Shown: positions 12,180 to 23,081, counted from the stretch's first letter. The stretch: DNA of 64,000 nt from Neostapfia colusana (GCA_030760725.1 JASWHV010000009.1:94724780-94788779); one strand, 5' to 3'. Notes: generated by a model from the letters alone, not told the origin. Numbers and translations are program-made.

Positions 12180-12395
12180 CATTCTACCTAGGCTTGCGTC
12201 CTATGGTCAATGTAGTTCTGATGCCAATCTGTGCATTCTACCTAGGCTTGCGTCCTACGGTCAACGTGGTTCTGATGCCAATCTGTGCATTCTACCTAGG
12301 CTTGCGTCCTATGGTCAACGTGGTTCTGATGCCAATCTGTGCATTCTACATAGGCTTGCGTCATACGGTCAACGTGGATCTGATACCAATCTGTG
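12180..12395 (-). repeat. Four tandem copies of a 54-bp unit containing the primer-binding site
   Basis: Units lie at 12180-12233, 12234-12287, 12288-12341 and 12342-12395, each exactly 54 bp and differing by a few bases. Each unit contains a tRNA-primer-like sequence and ends with the same CTGTG that forms the start of the LTR on the plus strand. Only the unit next to the LTR has the canonical TGATACCA; the other three read TGATGCCA. The array therefore repeats the junction of LTR end, primer site and start of leader. Confidence 0.95.
12377..12388 (-). other. Element B primer-binding site
   Basis: Sense TGGTATCAGATC, one mismatch from the initiator-Met primer sequence used by the other elements, three bases from the LTR end. 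Confidence 0.8.
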
Positions 12396-12671
12396 ACGCC
12401 CGGTCCCATAAAACACGAAACCCAGCTAATGCATATGTGTGCCCAGGATGTTCATCACACATACACATGTAATCCACAAACTGAATTCAGAATATAACCA
12501 CGAATAATAGGGTTTAAGTACTTTATTACATCAATCTCTAACTTATTCTTGCAGCGGAAGTCTCTAACTTATTCTAGCAGCAGAAGTCTCTAAATGATAG
12601 CGGAAGCAAAACTAAACACGGCAGCGGCTCCATCTCCAACTCCACAGGCAATTTGACGGTAGTTCACACGC

Positions 12672-12706
12672 CTAGTACTCAACATGATCTTCGAAGTACT
12701 CCTCTC
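12672..12706 (-). other. Candidate LTR exon 3 of element B
   Basis: Acceptor GCAACAG, then a split glycine codon and a short acidic peptide GEEYFEDHVEY followed by TAG at 12672-12674. Same position and phase as exon 3 in the other families, but much shorter. Confidence 0.35.
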
Positions 12707-13914
12707 CTGTTGCTGATGTTTGTATGATAATGCAAGGGTGAGTACATGTTGTACTCAGCAAGTGCGGGAAAAGTATGACATGTAGCTTACAACAAGGTAG
12801 GAATAAAAGGCTCATTACAGAAAGCAAAGTTTATTTCACAAACACGATAAAAACAGCAACTATCTTTAAGTGAATTTGATCCCAACATATATCCAATTAA
12901 AACAGTAACATACCTCCATCATAATTTACTACTTATCACGTCTCATCCAGCCATTAATCTTTCTCAACATCATCTCATGCTCATAATAACCATCTCATAT
13001 TCATATCCATCTCATAACCGAAACCAAAATTCATTATCAAGACTCAACAGTCCTGAAACCGATTTCCAATGACCATACCATAACCGAACCAATGACCATC
13101 CCAAATAACCATCCCAAGTTCTCCCATCTAATCATGTGAGTTGGCCAGGCACTTGTGACCGTAAGCACGGCTATCATGATAGTTTTACACTCTTAAGAGG
13201 TGGCACCACTTTACCCACAAGTTTGTGATTTCGTCAACCGTCAGCGACTGCAGAACCTCCATTATACCAGTACACAACCGTCGGTGTATAGCCAAGAGAT
13301 CACAAAATAGCCTTTACAAAGGGGCTACTAGATGTATGGAATCACTAAGGTTTCACCAACAGGCTTGAATCACCATTTTCCCACCTACGGGCCCCCTCTT
13401 GTGCCATGCAGTTCCCAGGGCAATCCTCTCTCGACTCCCATTCCCCGCGCCTTCCACGGTCCATAACAATCTAGCAACTACCTAAATAGTCAGCTAAGCC
13501 GCACCCATATTTAGCCTTGTGGTGGCACTGTTTTCCTGGCATGTGCTGGCATGAACCGGTCCTTAGATCTACGGCAAGTAAAGCACCATCTCATTCTACC
13601 ACATCCACGAACCAAGCTTGCCTAGATCTCCCCTGATTCATGTTCATTAACATCATCAAGTTCTCATTAACATTATTCATATGAGTGCAGTAGCTATACA
13701 TGTTCTATCTCGGCTTCCCGTAACCCGTAAGCTAAGCGAAGCAAAAAGCAAAAACGACCATACCCGGCTCATCAACTTTCCTGGCAAGAAGGATTGTTAA
13801 CAAAACTAGTAAACTCCTATAAAAGGGTGTCCCATCAAGTTGACTCAAGCATACACGTTTTTGCAAACAAAACAGTTTCAAAACATGGGATCAATAAGGT
13901 CAAGGGGCACTTGC

Positions 13915-13998
13915 CTTGCTCCTGTGGCTATTGTTGCTCACGTGTCTCAAAGTCTCGGTGCTGTAGTTCTTCATAGATGGCTTCCTGAGCTTGTCCTT
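13915..13998 (-). other. Candidate LTR exon 2 of element B
   Basis: Acceptor GAGTAG and donor AAG|GCAAGT (GC type). The segment has 27 codons, phase 1 at both ends, and is rich in Glu and Gln like its counterparts. One in-frame TAG lies near the end. It matches the layout of exon 2 in families 1-3. Confidence 0.38.
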
Positions 13999-14296
13999 CT
14001 ACTCACAACCATGCACATACAAAATTATAGCAATCAAACATCATGCACGAACTTTACTCAAGATGCAATGGTGCAAATCCTACGATGCTGTTTTATTAGA
14101 CCAGTTTGTACGTGTTCTTGCATGTTTTACCGGGCCAGTATGGGGTTTTATGGTGAACAAGGGTGTAAGGATCAAATGTGGACGTGGTGATGATCTTGAC
14201 TCAAGATCTAGATCTATTCCACCGTCAAAAACCGATCAACACGTGATCTGTCCACATGAAACAGCTTCTGTTCGAAGGGAACAAAGAAAACTGTAT

Positions 14297-14622
14297 GATC
14301 CTCATCTTGCTTTCAATGGTCTTTAGCCAATCATCGGCCTCCAGAGTTTCAGCAGCACTTGCAAACTTTGGAGGTTGAGTTCCTAGAAACTCACTCAACC
14401 TTGGTTGGCGTGGTGCAGCTTGTGGAGGTGGAACCTGATGCAAGTTGGCCACCACTTGAGTCAAGTTCTGGATGAGCTGATTTTGATTCTCCAGCATTTG
14501 GTAGAGGGGATCAACTCCTTCATGGCGACCAACCTGTCCTGGCCTCTAGAAAGATGAGGGTTGCCGGCCTCATCGTTGTTATTGGCGGGGTTGGCAGCAC
14601 GTCCTTTTTCTCTTCCGGCCAT
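14297..14622 (-). pseudogene. gag: Element C gag, N-terminal fragment with frameshift
   Basis: Starts at the ATG at 14620-14622 (MAGREKGRAANPANNND), directly after CCAG, exactly as in element G. A one-base deletion near 14545, compared with G (which has GACCGGGGTGG), shifts the frame before the LENQNQLIQNLTQVV helix. The remainder is readable in the other frame up to MRIIQ, where homology to G's gag stops at about 14297. The capsid core and zinc knuckle are missing from the window. Confidence 0.9.
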
Positions 14623-14926
14623 CTGGCATGATCAACCAAATGTTAATTTAAAGTATTACGTACTATCTTACTACTTTCACTTGTTTGTACTTTGAAGTGT
14701 TGAAGCTTTGTTATACTTTTCTGAGGGTTCATTCCTCACACAAAAATAAATGCCATATTATGTCATGTGGGTCCACACACCAAAGCAAAACAATCTGAAG
14801 ACGAGGCTGTGGACAATTGCTCATGGCTTCCACAACTCACGTCACACACCAAGCATTAACACACCATTAACTAACGTAACGACTCGACTACTCGACATCC
14901 TTCTAATTTAAGGGAAAGGCTCTACG

Positions 14927-15706
14927 CTACTCGTTTTCTTGAGCTGGCTCCTCGGGATCTTCCTCATCATTTCGGCTGCCTTCTGACTCTGCTTTGGGTG
15001 GGGAGGCTGCTGGTGGAGAAGTGCGACGACGCCTGATCACTCGGTGATCTGGGGAGTTAGGAGTCCATGTATCATTCAGGGTGACACACAGTTCATTCCC
15101 ATCTCCTCTTTCTCTCGCCCTCAAGCAGGCTCGAAGCAACACCTCGGTTTCCTTCAGGGTGTCCCGAACATCCTGAAGCTGTTGCTGACACTCCTGCAGT
15201 CGAGTGCTGAGCATAGCAGCATCCTCCAAGCACAAGTCCATGTGCTCATGGGAAGTCCCTTGCTGCACTGGCGGGTACTTGTACTCCGTGGTACCACTCT
15301 CACGCTGGAGGACATACATGTACTCAGTCCTGTCCAGGTGGCGACGATAGATGTGACTCTGGCAGGTGATGGCCTCCCAGGTGACATCCTTCTCCGCGTC
15401 GACCTGTGTCGCTCTACAAGCTGGAGAGCGGTGGATCTTAAGCAGCCGATTTTCGTGTATAATCCTCATCTCTGAGCTCCATTCTTCCCTCTGCTCACGG
15501 ATGGTCCTGGTGGAGTTATAGTGGATGATTAGCTTGCCCGTATTGCCGGCGGCTTCGAGCATACGTCGAAGACGGCGCAACAAGCCTCCTACTGCCCATC
15601 CGTAGGAAAGGTACGTCACCGGACGGCTCTCCTCTCTTACGGCAAGGGCAACTACGGGAACTCTCCCTCCTGTGGAATTGCGAGCGGTGCGAATCATGCG
15701 AACCAT
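14927..15706 (-). CDS. orf0: orf0 of element C: accessory protein with coiled coil and acidic tail
   Basis: An intact 259-residue frame from the ATG at 15704-15706 to a TAG, on the element's sense strand between primer site and gag. I do not recognise a catalytic domain. Visible parts: a basic N-terminus; a region with YLSYGWAVGGLLRRLRRML and a stretch of alternating basic and hydrophobic residues (about 1-130); a coiled-coil-like helix (about 155-205, with CLEDAAMLSTRLQECQQQL); and a Pro/Glu/Asp-rich acidic tail of about 40 residues. The start codon follows GCTTTTTGTTTTTAG, a strong 3' splice-site consensus, so it may be translated from a spliced RNA. The same gene is present in element G with one stop. 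As I recall, extra ORFs called orf0 upstream of gag are known from some rice gypsy elements (RIRE3, RIRE8); function unknown. Confidence 0.8.
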   Translation of the reverse strand: MVRMIRTARNSTGGRVPVVALAVREESRPVTYLSYGWAVGGLLRRLRRMLEAAGNTGKLIIHYNSTRTIREQREEWSSEMRIIHENRLLKIHRSPACRATQVDAEKDVTWEAITCQSHIYRRHLDRTEYMYVLQRESGTTEYKYPPVQQGTSHEHMDLCLEDAAMLSTRLQECQQQLQDVRDTLKETEVLLRACLRARERGDGNELCVTLNDTWTPNSPDHRVIRRRRTSPPAASPPKAESEGSRNDEEDPEEPAQENE

Positions 15707-15910
15707 CTAAAAACAAAAAGCATTTAAACTTAGGTTAGATAAACTTTTTAAACAAAAAATCCTATTTTGAATGAAAATTGGGGTAAGATGAAGAAAGTGA
15801 CTCATCAAGTAACACTTTTCAACACACACCTTGTAAAATAGTTTTTAAGAAAACAGGGCCCTTAAATACGTCCATTTCTACCTAGGTCCACGTTCCTACG
15901 GGCAACCTTG

Positions 15911-15922
15911 GCTCTGATACCA
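15911..15922 (-). other. Element C primer-binding site (initiator Met tRNA)
   Basis: Sense TGGTATCAGAGC, four bases from the LTR end at 15927. Confidence 0.93.
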
Positions 15923-16110
15923 CTTCTGTCACACCCGGTTTTTCCGAAGAACAACCAAGTGAATATCACATGTATGCCAGGATCATTTTCTCATACATGT
16001 GATGACAAATAGTGAAGCATCATTTATTACAAGCCAGGTGTCGAATATAAGTAAGTCTTACATAGTAAATGTCTCGATGGACAATAATAAGTTCATCACA
16101 AGTAAATAAA

Positions 16111-16232
16111 CTAGCAGCGGAATATTGTTCTTGCGGGCTCCATTACAGGCGTTGCCCGGGGGTCTCCATGAACCAAGAAACCTTCTTCGGGTCCAAAGTC
16201 TTGGTCATTATACACCACCTCATTATCTTGAC
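16111..16232 (-). other. Candidate LTR exon 3 of element C
   Basis: Acceptor TTGCTGCTCAG at 16233 upward. Two bases complete the split glycine codon, then 39 codons run to TAG at 16111-16113. The peptide starts GQDNEVVYNDQDFGPEEGF. Element G has a TAG within this segment (23938-23940 in its 3' LTR), so the C-terminal half is not under obvious constraint. Confidence 0.42.
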
Positions 16233-17332
16233 CTGAGCAGCAATATAAACCAACAAAATATGCAAGGTTGAGTACCAATGGTACTCAGCAAGTGTGGGAA
16301 AATTATATCATGCATGGCTAGAACGAGGGGAGGTTGAACTCATGGTTAAAGCACTACGCAATTAATACCTACCACCTTAGCTTATTAAGCAACTACATTA
16401 CTACACAGGTGAAATGGTCCCAATCTCCCATCCCATCATCATAATCAAATAACCATAACATCATTTCCAATGTTAAGCTCCTCGCTTAACATCCTTAACT
16501 TCCAAAACCATCACTCCTATAATCAAGAATAAGTCCAAGCCGCTCTTGACCGTGAGCACGGCAGTCATGACAGTTTTGACTCTGCAGAGTTTGTACCACT
16601 GTACCCACATGTAGTGATTTCATCCCCCGTTGCCGGGTGGACTAAAAGAACCTCCATTACGCTAGTGGCTACGAACCACATTCACACTTCCCAGGTGTGT
16701 AGCCAGGAGATCACTACGAAGCCTTTACAAAGGGATTCCCGACGAGCGTGGGCCCATTGAGGTTTCACCCCTAACAGCATACAAGAGGCTCCAACCCCGC
16801 TGCAGTGGCCCCCTCTTGAGCCTTGCGGTTCATATGGTAGTCCAGCTGACACCTACTCCCCGCACCATCCAACACACCCATACTACGCCGGGGATACACC
16901 TAATTAATTGGCCAAGCTGCCCCATCTCAGCATGTGGTTGGCACTGTAAAGCCAGGTTACATGCTCCATGAACCGGTCCTTAGGATCCAGGCAAGTACTA
17001 AACACAAACCCAAGTCTCGTGCACCCAGCACACAACCAAAACATCCAACTTGCCTTGATCCCTACCTCTACATAACTCACAATATCTCATTCAAGAGTAT
17101 GGTAAAATAAACTGATGATCTCATATCCCAAATATCCCATTCTAAGCATGGCTAAGCATATGCATAATAATAAATGACATGATAAAATAAATCCCAACCC
17201 AAGCTACAAGGAAAACAAGGTAATGCAATTCTAGGGAAACTTCCTATCATGGGTTTCATATTTTCAATTGACAATGCAAATAATTCTATCTACACATCCT
17301 ACTATAGGATCAAAGTGGTCAAGGACACTTAC

Positions 17333-17401
17333 CTCCTTCCTGCTGCTCTTGAAATGGGTAGTCCTGATCTTGGAAAGGAATAACTTGCTCTTGAGCAGGT
17401 T
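17333..17401 (-). other. Candidate LTR exon 2 of element C
   Basis: Acceptor GATGTAG and donor GGAG|GTAAGTG. The segment has 22 full codons with phase 1 on both sides; the peptide is Gln/Glu-rich and ends FQEQQEG. The copy in element G's 3' LTR differs by one third-position change but has a GC donor. Confidence 0.48.
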
Positions 17402-18676
17402 CTACATCATACCATCACACATAGCAAAAGAAAAACAACAATCCATAAGACATAGTTCACACTTCCACTTCATACAAACCACACATTCATATTTATGAAA
17501 GTCATTCACCATTATGTGTGTTGTGGTTACTCTAGGTGTGTTGATTTGTGGCTTGCATGCACTTTTAATCATGTGTATATGATTCCTACTTTTGTGTTCA
17601 CATTTATACTTACATACTATATTTATGAGTTTCCAATTTAAATAAATTCCTTATATTCAATTACTACACCTTTTAGCTACCAAGTATGCATGAAAGTTAT
17701 TTTCCTTCTCCATATGTGTCTTCAGAATTTCTACCAACCCTAAACTGAATTCTTTGGATTTTAGAACTCCATTAATCATTTACTAGTTGCTATATTTTCA
17801 GATTTATTTCCTATGCCTAAATGTGAACTTTATTATGAAAATAACAAGACACATCATGTAAACAGAATAGGTTCTGATCTAAAATATTTACTAATATATT
17901 TTTGACCTTTTCCTCTGATGTAAACTATTTTACAATTATTTTCCCTATTTTCCAGTTCTATTCTTTACTAAAAAATGTGTCCCTAAATGTGAATAATAAA
18001 TTAAACAGATTCACTTCAGCCCAAAATATATTTTTATCTCACTCCAAAGTTTTCTAAATACTGAGAAAGTTTTTAATTTAATTTTGACAATATGTTTGTC
18101 CCACTTTTTAAATTTTAAACACTAGCCACATATTCAATTTCCCAAATTAAATATTAAACTGGGCTAAAAAGGTAAACTCACCCCACTACAGGGTCTATAA
18201 TATTATTTTAACAATTTTCAGGTGTCTAGCTATACATAACAGAGGAGTTTTTCCTAATTTTTATTAAGTCCAGGGGCTAAAACTGATTTTTAAATGAATT
18301 TACATGATTTTCTGAAGTTCCAGGGGCTAGATCAGAAGTTTCCGGGGCTAGCTCTTATTTCCAGAGAACCCCAGGGGGTAGCACGTAAGATTTCCAGTCT
18401 TTATAACGCGGGGCTGACGTGGACCGTCCGATTTAAAACAAACGGCTGAGATTATAACGCCGAACCGGTACGCGGGGATTTAAAGTCTACCGTGCGATTT
18501 AAAATAGACGGCGCACAAGCGGCCACGTCGCTCTGATCGAGCGCGGGCGGCGCTGCCCGGCGGCGCACGGCGGCGGGAAGCGGCGATCTCGCCGGAGACT
18601 TTCGGATCTTCGAGAATTCTTCCTAGAACTCTGATCTTATGGCATAGATCGGTGGAGGAGAGGTCGGGGATCTCAC

Positions 18677-18782
18677 CTCGGGGGTTTTCTTGAGCTCGGA
18701 GGTCCTGGAAGGCGGTCGGCGACGAGGTCCGAATTGAAACCACGGCGAGGCTCGTCGGCGCTGTGTTTGAACCGCAAGTCAC
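18677..18782 (-). other. Candidate LTR exon 1 of element C, open but without ATG
   Basis: A 106-bp open segment ending at a donor CCGAG|GTGAGAT, in phase 1 with exon 2. It lies about 165-270 bp downstream of the TATA box. The open frame extends a little further up without any ATG (the first codon here is GTG), so it may be untranslated leader. A matching segment exists in element G at 26439-26544. Confidence 0.35.
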
Positions 18783-18946
18783 CGAGTTTTCTGCACCTGC
18801 AGGGTTCCCCGGAGGCGGTGGATCAAGACCAACGAGTTAGATCAGAATTTCCGAGCTTAGATCGGCCAGAATTCGCCGGAGAAGGCTCCGATTCTCACCG
18901 GAGTAAAATCGGTAGATCGCGTGGGAAAAGCAGAACGAGGCCGGGG

Positions 18947-18955
18947 TTTTTATAG
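18947..18955 (-). promoter_or_regulatory. Element C LTR TATA box
   Basis: Sense CTATAAAAA, in the same place in both LTRs of element G. It is the only strong TATA consensus in the upstream part of this LTR, and it sits just before the GC-rich transcribed region. Confidence 0.7.
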
Positions 18956-19362
18956 ACGGGGAAGGGCGGCGGGGTGGTTTAGATCGAGTTTGCGTCGCCG
19001 CCGATCGAAATTCGGCTGGGATTCGCAGAAATTCGGGTCGGTTTGGATTCGGGGTGAGAAAGTCCCGGCGCGGGCGCGAGGTAGAAGAAGGGCTAGCGGG
19101 CCCCGCCTGTCATTGGGAGGAAGAGGCGCGGGCGGCTGCGGGCTGGCGCGGGTGCTGGTTGTGCCGGCTGGTGGGTTTCGGCCCACTGGCCGGTTTTTTT
19201 CTGTTTTCTTTTTTTTCTTTTTCTATTTCTTTTCTGTTTTGAATTTAAATTGAATTCCAGTTTGAATTTAAATTGTTGCAAAACATGCAACACGTCCAAA
19301 AATTTTTAAATTCCCCTCTTAACATGATTTAGGATCTTAACAAGATTTTTTGGGGTGTTACA

Positions 19363-20460
19363 ATTGGCTGACATTGTTGCCGGGATGGCAGGTTCTCATC
19401 AGCAGCACACGGAGTTTCTGTGGACCCTTATCGTGAATACGTCTCGACGAGAGAGGTGTCAAGATCGCGAGGAGCGCCAACAAAGCTCCTACTCCAACTT
19501 TCTGGCTACTCATCCCCCGGTATTCTCAAGGGCGGATGAACCCCTCGATGCGGACAACTGGCTCCGCATGATGGAGATGAAGTTCAGGATGCTCCAAGTG
19601 AGTGAGCAGCACAAGACTCAGTTCGCGGTCCAACAGCTTCAAGGATCCGCGAGCGCTTGGTGGGTGAACTACTGTGCCTCGCAACCCACCGAGCGAGTTA
19701 TGACCTGGGCAGAGTTTCGGACGGCCTTCAGGGCCTATCACATACCGCCGGCTCTTATGAAGAGGAAGACGCAGGAGTTCTTTCGCCTGCATAAAGGATG
19801 CAGGAACACGCTGGAATACTCCAGACGTTCAATGATCTTGCACTCTACGCTTCTTATCACGCCGATACCGACAAAAAGCGGTGGGATCATTTTTACCAGG
19901 GGCTTAACCCGCTCCTGAAGGACAAGCTGGTAATGTTAAATCGCGGCAGCCTCAAAGACATTATTGATGCTGTGATTGTTCAGGAGGACTCCGGCAAGGA
20001 GTTAGCGGCAGCAGAGAGGAAGCGAAGCGCGCTGCAGAGCAGCGGAGAAGAAGGTGGTCCTTCTCAAAAATACCGGATGGTAAATCACTCACCATCGGGG
20101 CAACGCTGGCAGCCACCACAGAGGCTGATGCCATTCCGCAGTCGGCCATATTCTCCACCGGCGTTCAGGCCGGCACTACCAGCATCATCTCCACAGCAAC
20201 AACAGCAGCAGCGGGCGATGCTGCGTGCATTTGCACCTCAGCAGCGCATGCGAGGCTTTCATCCTCAAAGCACGGGCCAGTCAGCAGCCACATGCTTCAA
20301 ATGTAGTCGCCCAGGACACTTCGCCAACAACTGCCCTGAGAGGCAAGGCGGTGGAGTAGCACCACAGTTTCCAGGGAGGAATCAGCCCCGGAACCCCACT
20401 AATGCGCGGCGGGCAAATCCTAAGCCCGGCACCGTTCACCAACTCGCCATAGAGGACGTG
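19363..20460 (+). pseudogene. gag: Element D gag, frameshifted, start missing
   Basis: The sequence opens inside gag (LADIVAGMAGSHQQHTEF) and closely follows the gag of element F. A capsid-like domain with QGSASAWWVNYCASQ is followed by a one-base deletion near 19825 that shifts the frame. The remainder is read in the next frame: YASYHADTDKKRWDHFYQG, a Gln run at about 20200, and a CCHC knuckle (CFKCSRPGHFANNC) near 20293-20334. The start codon and any orf0 are cut off by element C. Confidence 0.9.
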
Positions 20461-21515
20461 CCGGAGGGAGAGCCAATCCATGCGGGTATGTTCCAACTCC
20501 ACCAGCATCCAGCTATAGTGTTATTTGATTCAGGCGCCACGCATAGCTTCATTAGCCAAGCTTTTATTGCTAAATACAGCTTGCAAATACTACCCACCGA
20601 AAGTCCATACTTGATTTGTTCACCGGGTGGGAAAATTTCACCAAGCATGATGGTTCCAAAAGCGCCATTATGCTTAGAGGGTAATGTATACCCTACGTCT
20701 CTCATAGTTTTAGAGGGACAGAAGGTCGATGTCAATCAAGGGATGTCGTGGTTAACCCGCCATGGCACTGTTTTAGACACCGTCCTCGGAGTCGTGCATT
20801 TGCACTCAGAAGTGCACGAGTCTCACTCCTTATTTCTAGACAGTCCAGAAATAGAACTTCCAAGTGTATACTAATCCACCACCATAAGGTTGGAAGACAT
20901 TCCAGTAGTCCGTGAGTTCCCTGACGTGTTCCCGGATGATTTACCGGTGATGCCGCCCAACTGAGAGGTGGAGTTCAAGATTGAACTTGCACCGGGAACT
21001 ATGCCAATATTCCGAAGACCGTACAAGATGGCGCCCAAGGAATTGGCTGAACTAAAGACACAGTTAACGGACCTGCTGTAGAAGGGTTTTATTAGGCGAG
21101 CTACTCGCCATGGGGCTGTTCGGCATTATTTGTGAAGAAGGAAGATGAGACGTTGCGGCTTTGCATGGACTATCATCCACTAAATGCCGTAACCATCAAG
21201 AACAAGTAACTGTTGCCACGGATCAACATGTTGTTTGATCAGTTGGTCGAAGCAAAGATCTTTTCGACGATGGAATTAAGATCCGGGTACCATCAGATTA
21301 ATATACGGGCTGAGAATATTCCTAAGACAGCTTTCTCGATGAGGTACGGACTTTATGAGTACCTGGTCATGTCCTTCGGCCTCACCAACGCTCCAGCTCA
21401 CTTCATGTACTTGATGAACTCGGTATTCATGCCGGAGCTGGACAAGTTTGTTGTGATCATCATCGACGACATATTGGTATATTCCAAGTCGGAGGAAGAG
21501 CACACGAAGCATCTG
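20461..21515 (+). pseudogene. pol: Element D protease and N-terminal RT, heavily decayed
   Basis: Protease with intact FDSGATHSFIS near 20527-20560, but a normally hydrophobic DVILGMSWL segment reads DVNQGMSWL, and a stop follows at 20872-20874. The RT start region has stops near 20964 and 21078 and at least one base deletion in the PSSSPWG motif. RT is readable again from 21213 (LFDQLVEAKIFSTMELRSGYHQ) through IIIDDILVYS. The sequence ends at KHL, where element E is inserted. Confidence 0.9.
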
Positions 21516-22711
21516 TGACACGACCCCATCGATCTTGTCGAGCCAGTATCACGCTGAGGGGTGCTGCGTTGCACAGCACTGAATAACACACATCAAAGGT
21601 ACAAAGAGGAAGCAAAGTTTTATTACATAAATGGGTTTATGAACATTTTACAACAAAATAGGTTCAGTCTACACTCACGGGCGTAGACTACGCATCAAGT
21701 TCACGTTCAGCCCGTGAACGTGTCCTTGCTAGCACGCACGCACACTAACACGGCGGCGTGCACGACTCCCACTCGACGGGGTTCCCCTCCTGGGGTTCCA
21801 TCTCATTCTCCGGAGTCCCTTCCTCATAGAACCCAGCAAAAGCTTCAAACACAAGCAGTGAGCACGAAGGCTCAGCAAGACTGACCCGTCTCTCCTATAC
21901 ATGGAACTTCTACGTGATGGATGATAGGTTACATGAGGTAAAACAAGTTGCTAAGGACTTGCCTAATTAGTGGAACCTTACTTTCAAGTTTTAGCAACAG
22001 GTTGTGGAGACTTTATGCTAAGGCACATGAGAGAGCCGCAATCAAACAAGAAGCGCATTTGTCTCATGTACTTTGCCCAAAGTGGAAAAGAACTTTAGTT
22101 AGCTCTAAACTACAACAACTCATTAACAATAAAGGTCCATCTTTCAATCGGCAACATTTTAAAATGTAACTAGCCTATTCTTTCTACGTCACGGTACAGT
22201 GAACAAGTGGTACTCACTGACCGCGAGGGACGGCGATTATAAACGATTTACACCTGCAGGGTTACCCGAATAACCCGTCACGTACGCCCGTACTCGATGT
22301 TGTCTACAACAATCATCACGGACGTCGTACGCAACTACCTTTCACCCGTCAACCAAATGTTGAACCGGTCCAATCGTCCCGAGCAAGAGGTCTCTGCACG
22401 CGCATCTCAGTGCCGCCAGACGATTTACACCTCGAGCTCTCGACCTACACTCTGAACGACCAGCTATGCCTCAACACCCAGCTACCCGAGTTACATCGAT
22501 TTCCCGGTTCCCATATAGCCGGTAGGTCTTCGGTACTGTCTAGCTTGTTCAACAGGCCCGCACACGGCTCGGTCCTCAATCGACACAAGCGGAGCTATAG
22601 CACCCAGGCCCCAAAGTCCTGCTGCCCTTACTCTCCGTTCGGTCTCATTTTTCTTGCCATGTGTATCATGTGCTATCTCTACCCGAGTCCAGTGCCACTA
22701 GCCTATCCTCG

Positions 22712-22731
22712 CGAGTAGTTCCAACTACTCG
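22712..22731. repeat. Perfect 9-bp inverted repeat in LTR (element E)
   Basis: CGAGTAGTT-CC-AACTACTCG. The same hairpin occurs in element F at 36704-36723 and 48111-48130. Family 1 has a variant with a different loop (55761-55781, and 7432-7452 with one mismatch). It lies between candidate exons 2 and 3. Confidence 0.8.
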
Positions 22732-22846
22732 ACTTGTACCGAATCCTACACTATCTTAGCATTGCATTAGCTAACGGGGTTTTCGATCCTAATCCCAACC
22801 CATGGTTTTCTTGGCTATGCATTTGGGTTTTCAAACAAGACTCTAA

Positions 22847-22851
22847 TGCAT
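22847..22851. repeat. Target-site duplication of element F, left copy
   Basis: TGCAT, repeated at 50975-50979 immediately outside the other end of F. Removing F joins two halves of a family 2 LTR (element E). Confidence 0.95.
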
Positions 22852-23081
22852 TGACATGACCTCACGGTCTTGTCGAGCCAGGATCATGCTGAGGGGTGCT
22901 GCGTTGCACAGCACCGGATAACACACGTCAAAGGTACAAAGCGGAAGCAAAACTTTTATTACATAAGGTGGTTTATGAACATTTTTACATCAAAATAGGT
23001 CCAGTCTACACTCACAGGCGTAGACTATGCATCAAGTTCACGTTCAGCCCGTGAACGTGTCCTTGCTAGCACGCACGCACA

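Larger units (their letters stand above)
10324..14296 (-). mobile_element. Element B: Ty3/gypsy element, family 4, 5' part only
   Basis: Gag, leader, primer site and 5' LTR of a distinct family lie between element A and element C. Its pol must lie left of the window, because A was inserted into B's gag. The LTR terminus at 12392 and the primer site next to it are clear. The upper boundary with C is not: C's gag sequence resumes at about 14297, but I do not find a clean TG terminus there, so the LTR may be truncated by a deletion. Confidence 0.8.
12392..14296 (-). repeat. Element B 5' LTR, probably incomplete at its upstream end
   Basis: The sense end reads GGGCGTCACA, next to the primer site. 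The upper edge is uncertain: a terminus near 14283 (sense TGTTCCCTTC) is possible but leaves 13 unexplained bases before C's gag. The visible 1.9 kb is much shorter than the other LTRs. It holds exon-like segments at 13915-13998 and 12672-12706. Confidence 0.65.
14297..19362 (-). mobile_element. Element C: Ty3/gypsy element, family 3, 5' part only
   Basis: 5' LTR (19362 down to 15927), primer site, orf0 and the first part of gag. The rest of gag and pol lies left of the window because B interrupts it near 14297. The LTR terminus TGTAACACCCC at 19362 abuts the gag of element D, which runs on the opposite strand. C matches element G throughout, giving an independent copy for comparison. Confidence 0.93.
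15927..19362 (-). repeat. Element C 5' LTR (3.4 kb)
   Basis: TG...CA termini: sense start TGTAACACCCC at 19362, sense end GGGTGTGACA at 15927. Homologous over its length to both LTRs of element G. It has a TATA box about 410 bp from its start and three exon-like segments downstream of it. The stretch around 18200-18400 repeats the short motif CCAGGGGCTA several times on the plus strand. Confidence 0.95.
19363..21515 (+). mobile_element. Element D: decayed Ty3/gypsy element, family 2, internal fragment
   Basis: Gag, protease and part of RT on the plus strand, bounded on the left by element C's LTR and on the right by element E's LTR. Both its own ends are outside the window. The many stops and frameshifts and its position as host of both nests make it the oldest element here. 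The terminal bases 21511-21515 (atctg) would be the target duplication of E. Confidence 0.92.
21516..22851 (-). mobile_element. Element E, left piece: downstream end of its 3' LTR
   Basis: Sense end of a family 2 LTR (terminus GTCGTGTCA at 21516), homologous to 22852 onward and 46911 onward. It stops at 22851, where element F is inserted; the rest resumes at 50975. It carries exon-3-like sequence near 21750-21840, but the acceptor CAG reads CTG here. It also carries the perfect inverted repeat at 22712-22731. Confidence 0.9.

Noticed and set aside
12180..12395. Array looked like a possible CRISPR or satellite
   Set aside because: Units are directly adjacent without spacers, and each contains the element's own primer site; this is a plant retrotransposon leader duplication.
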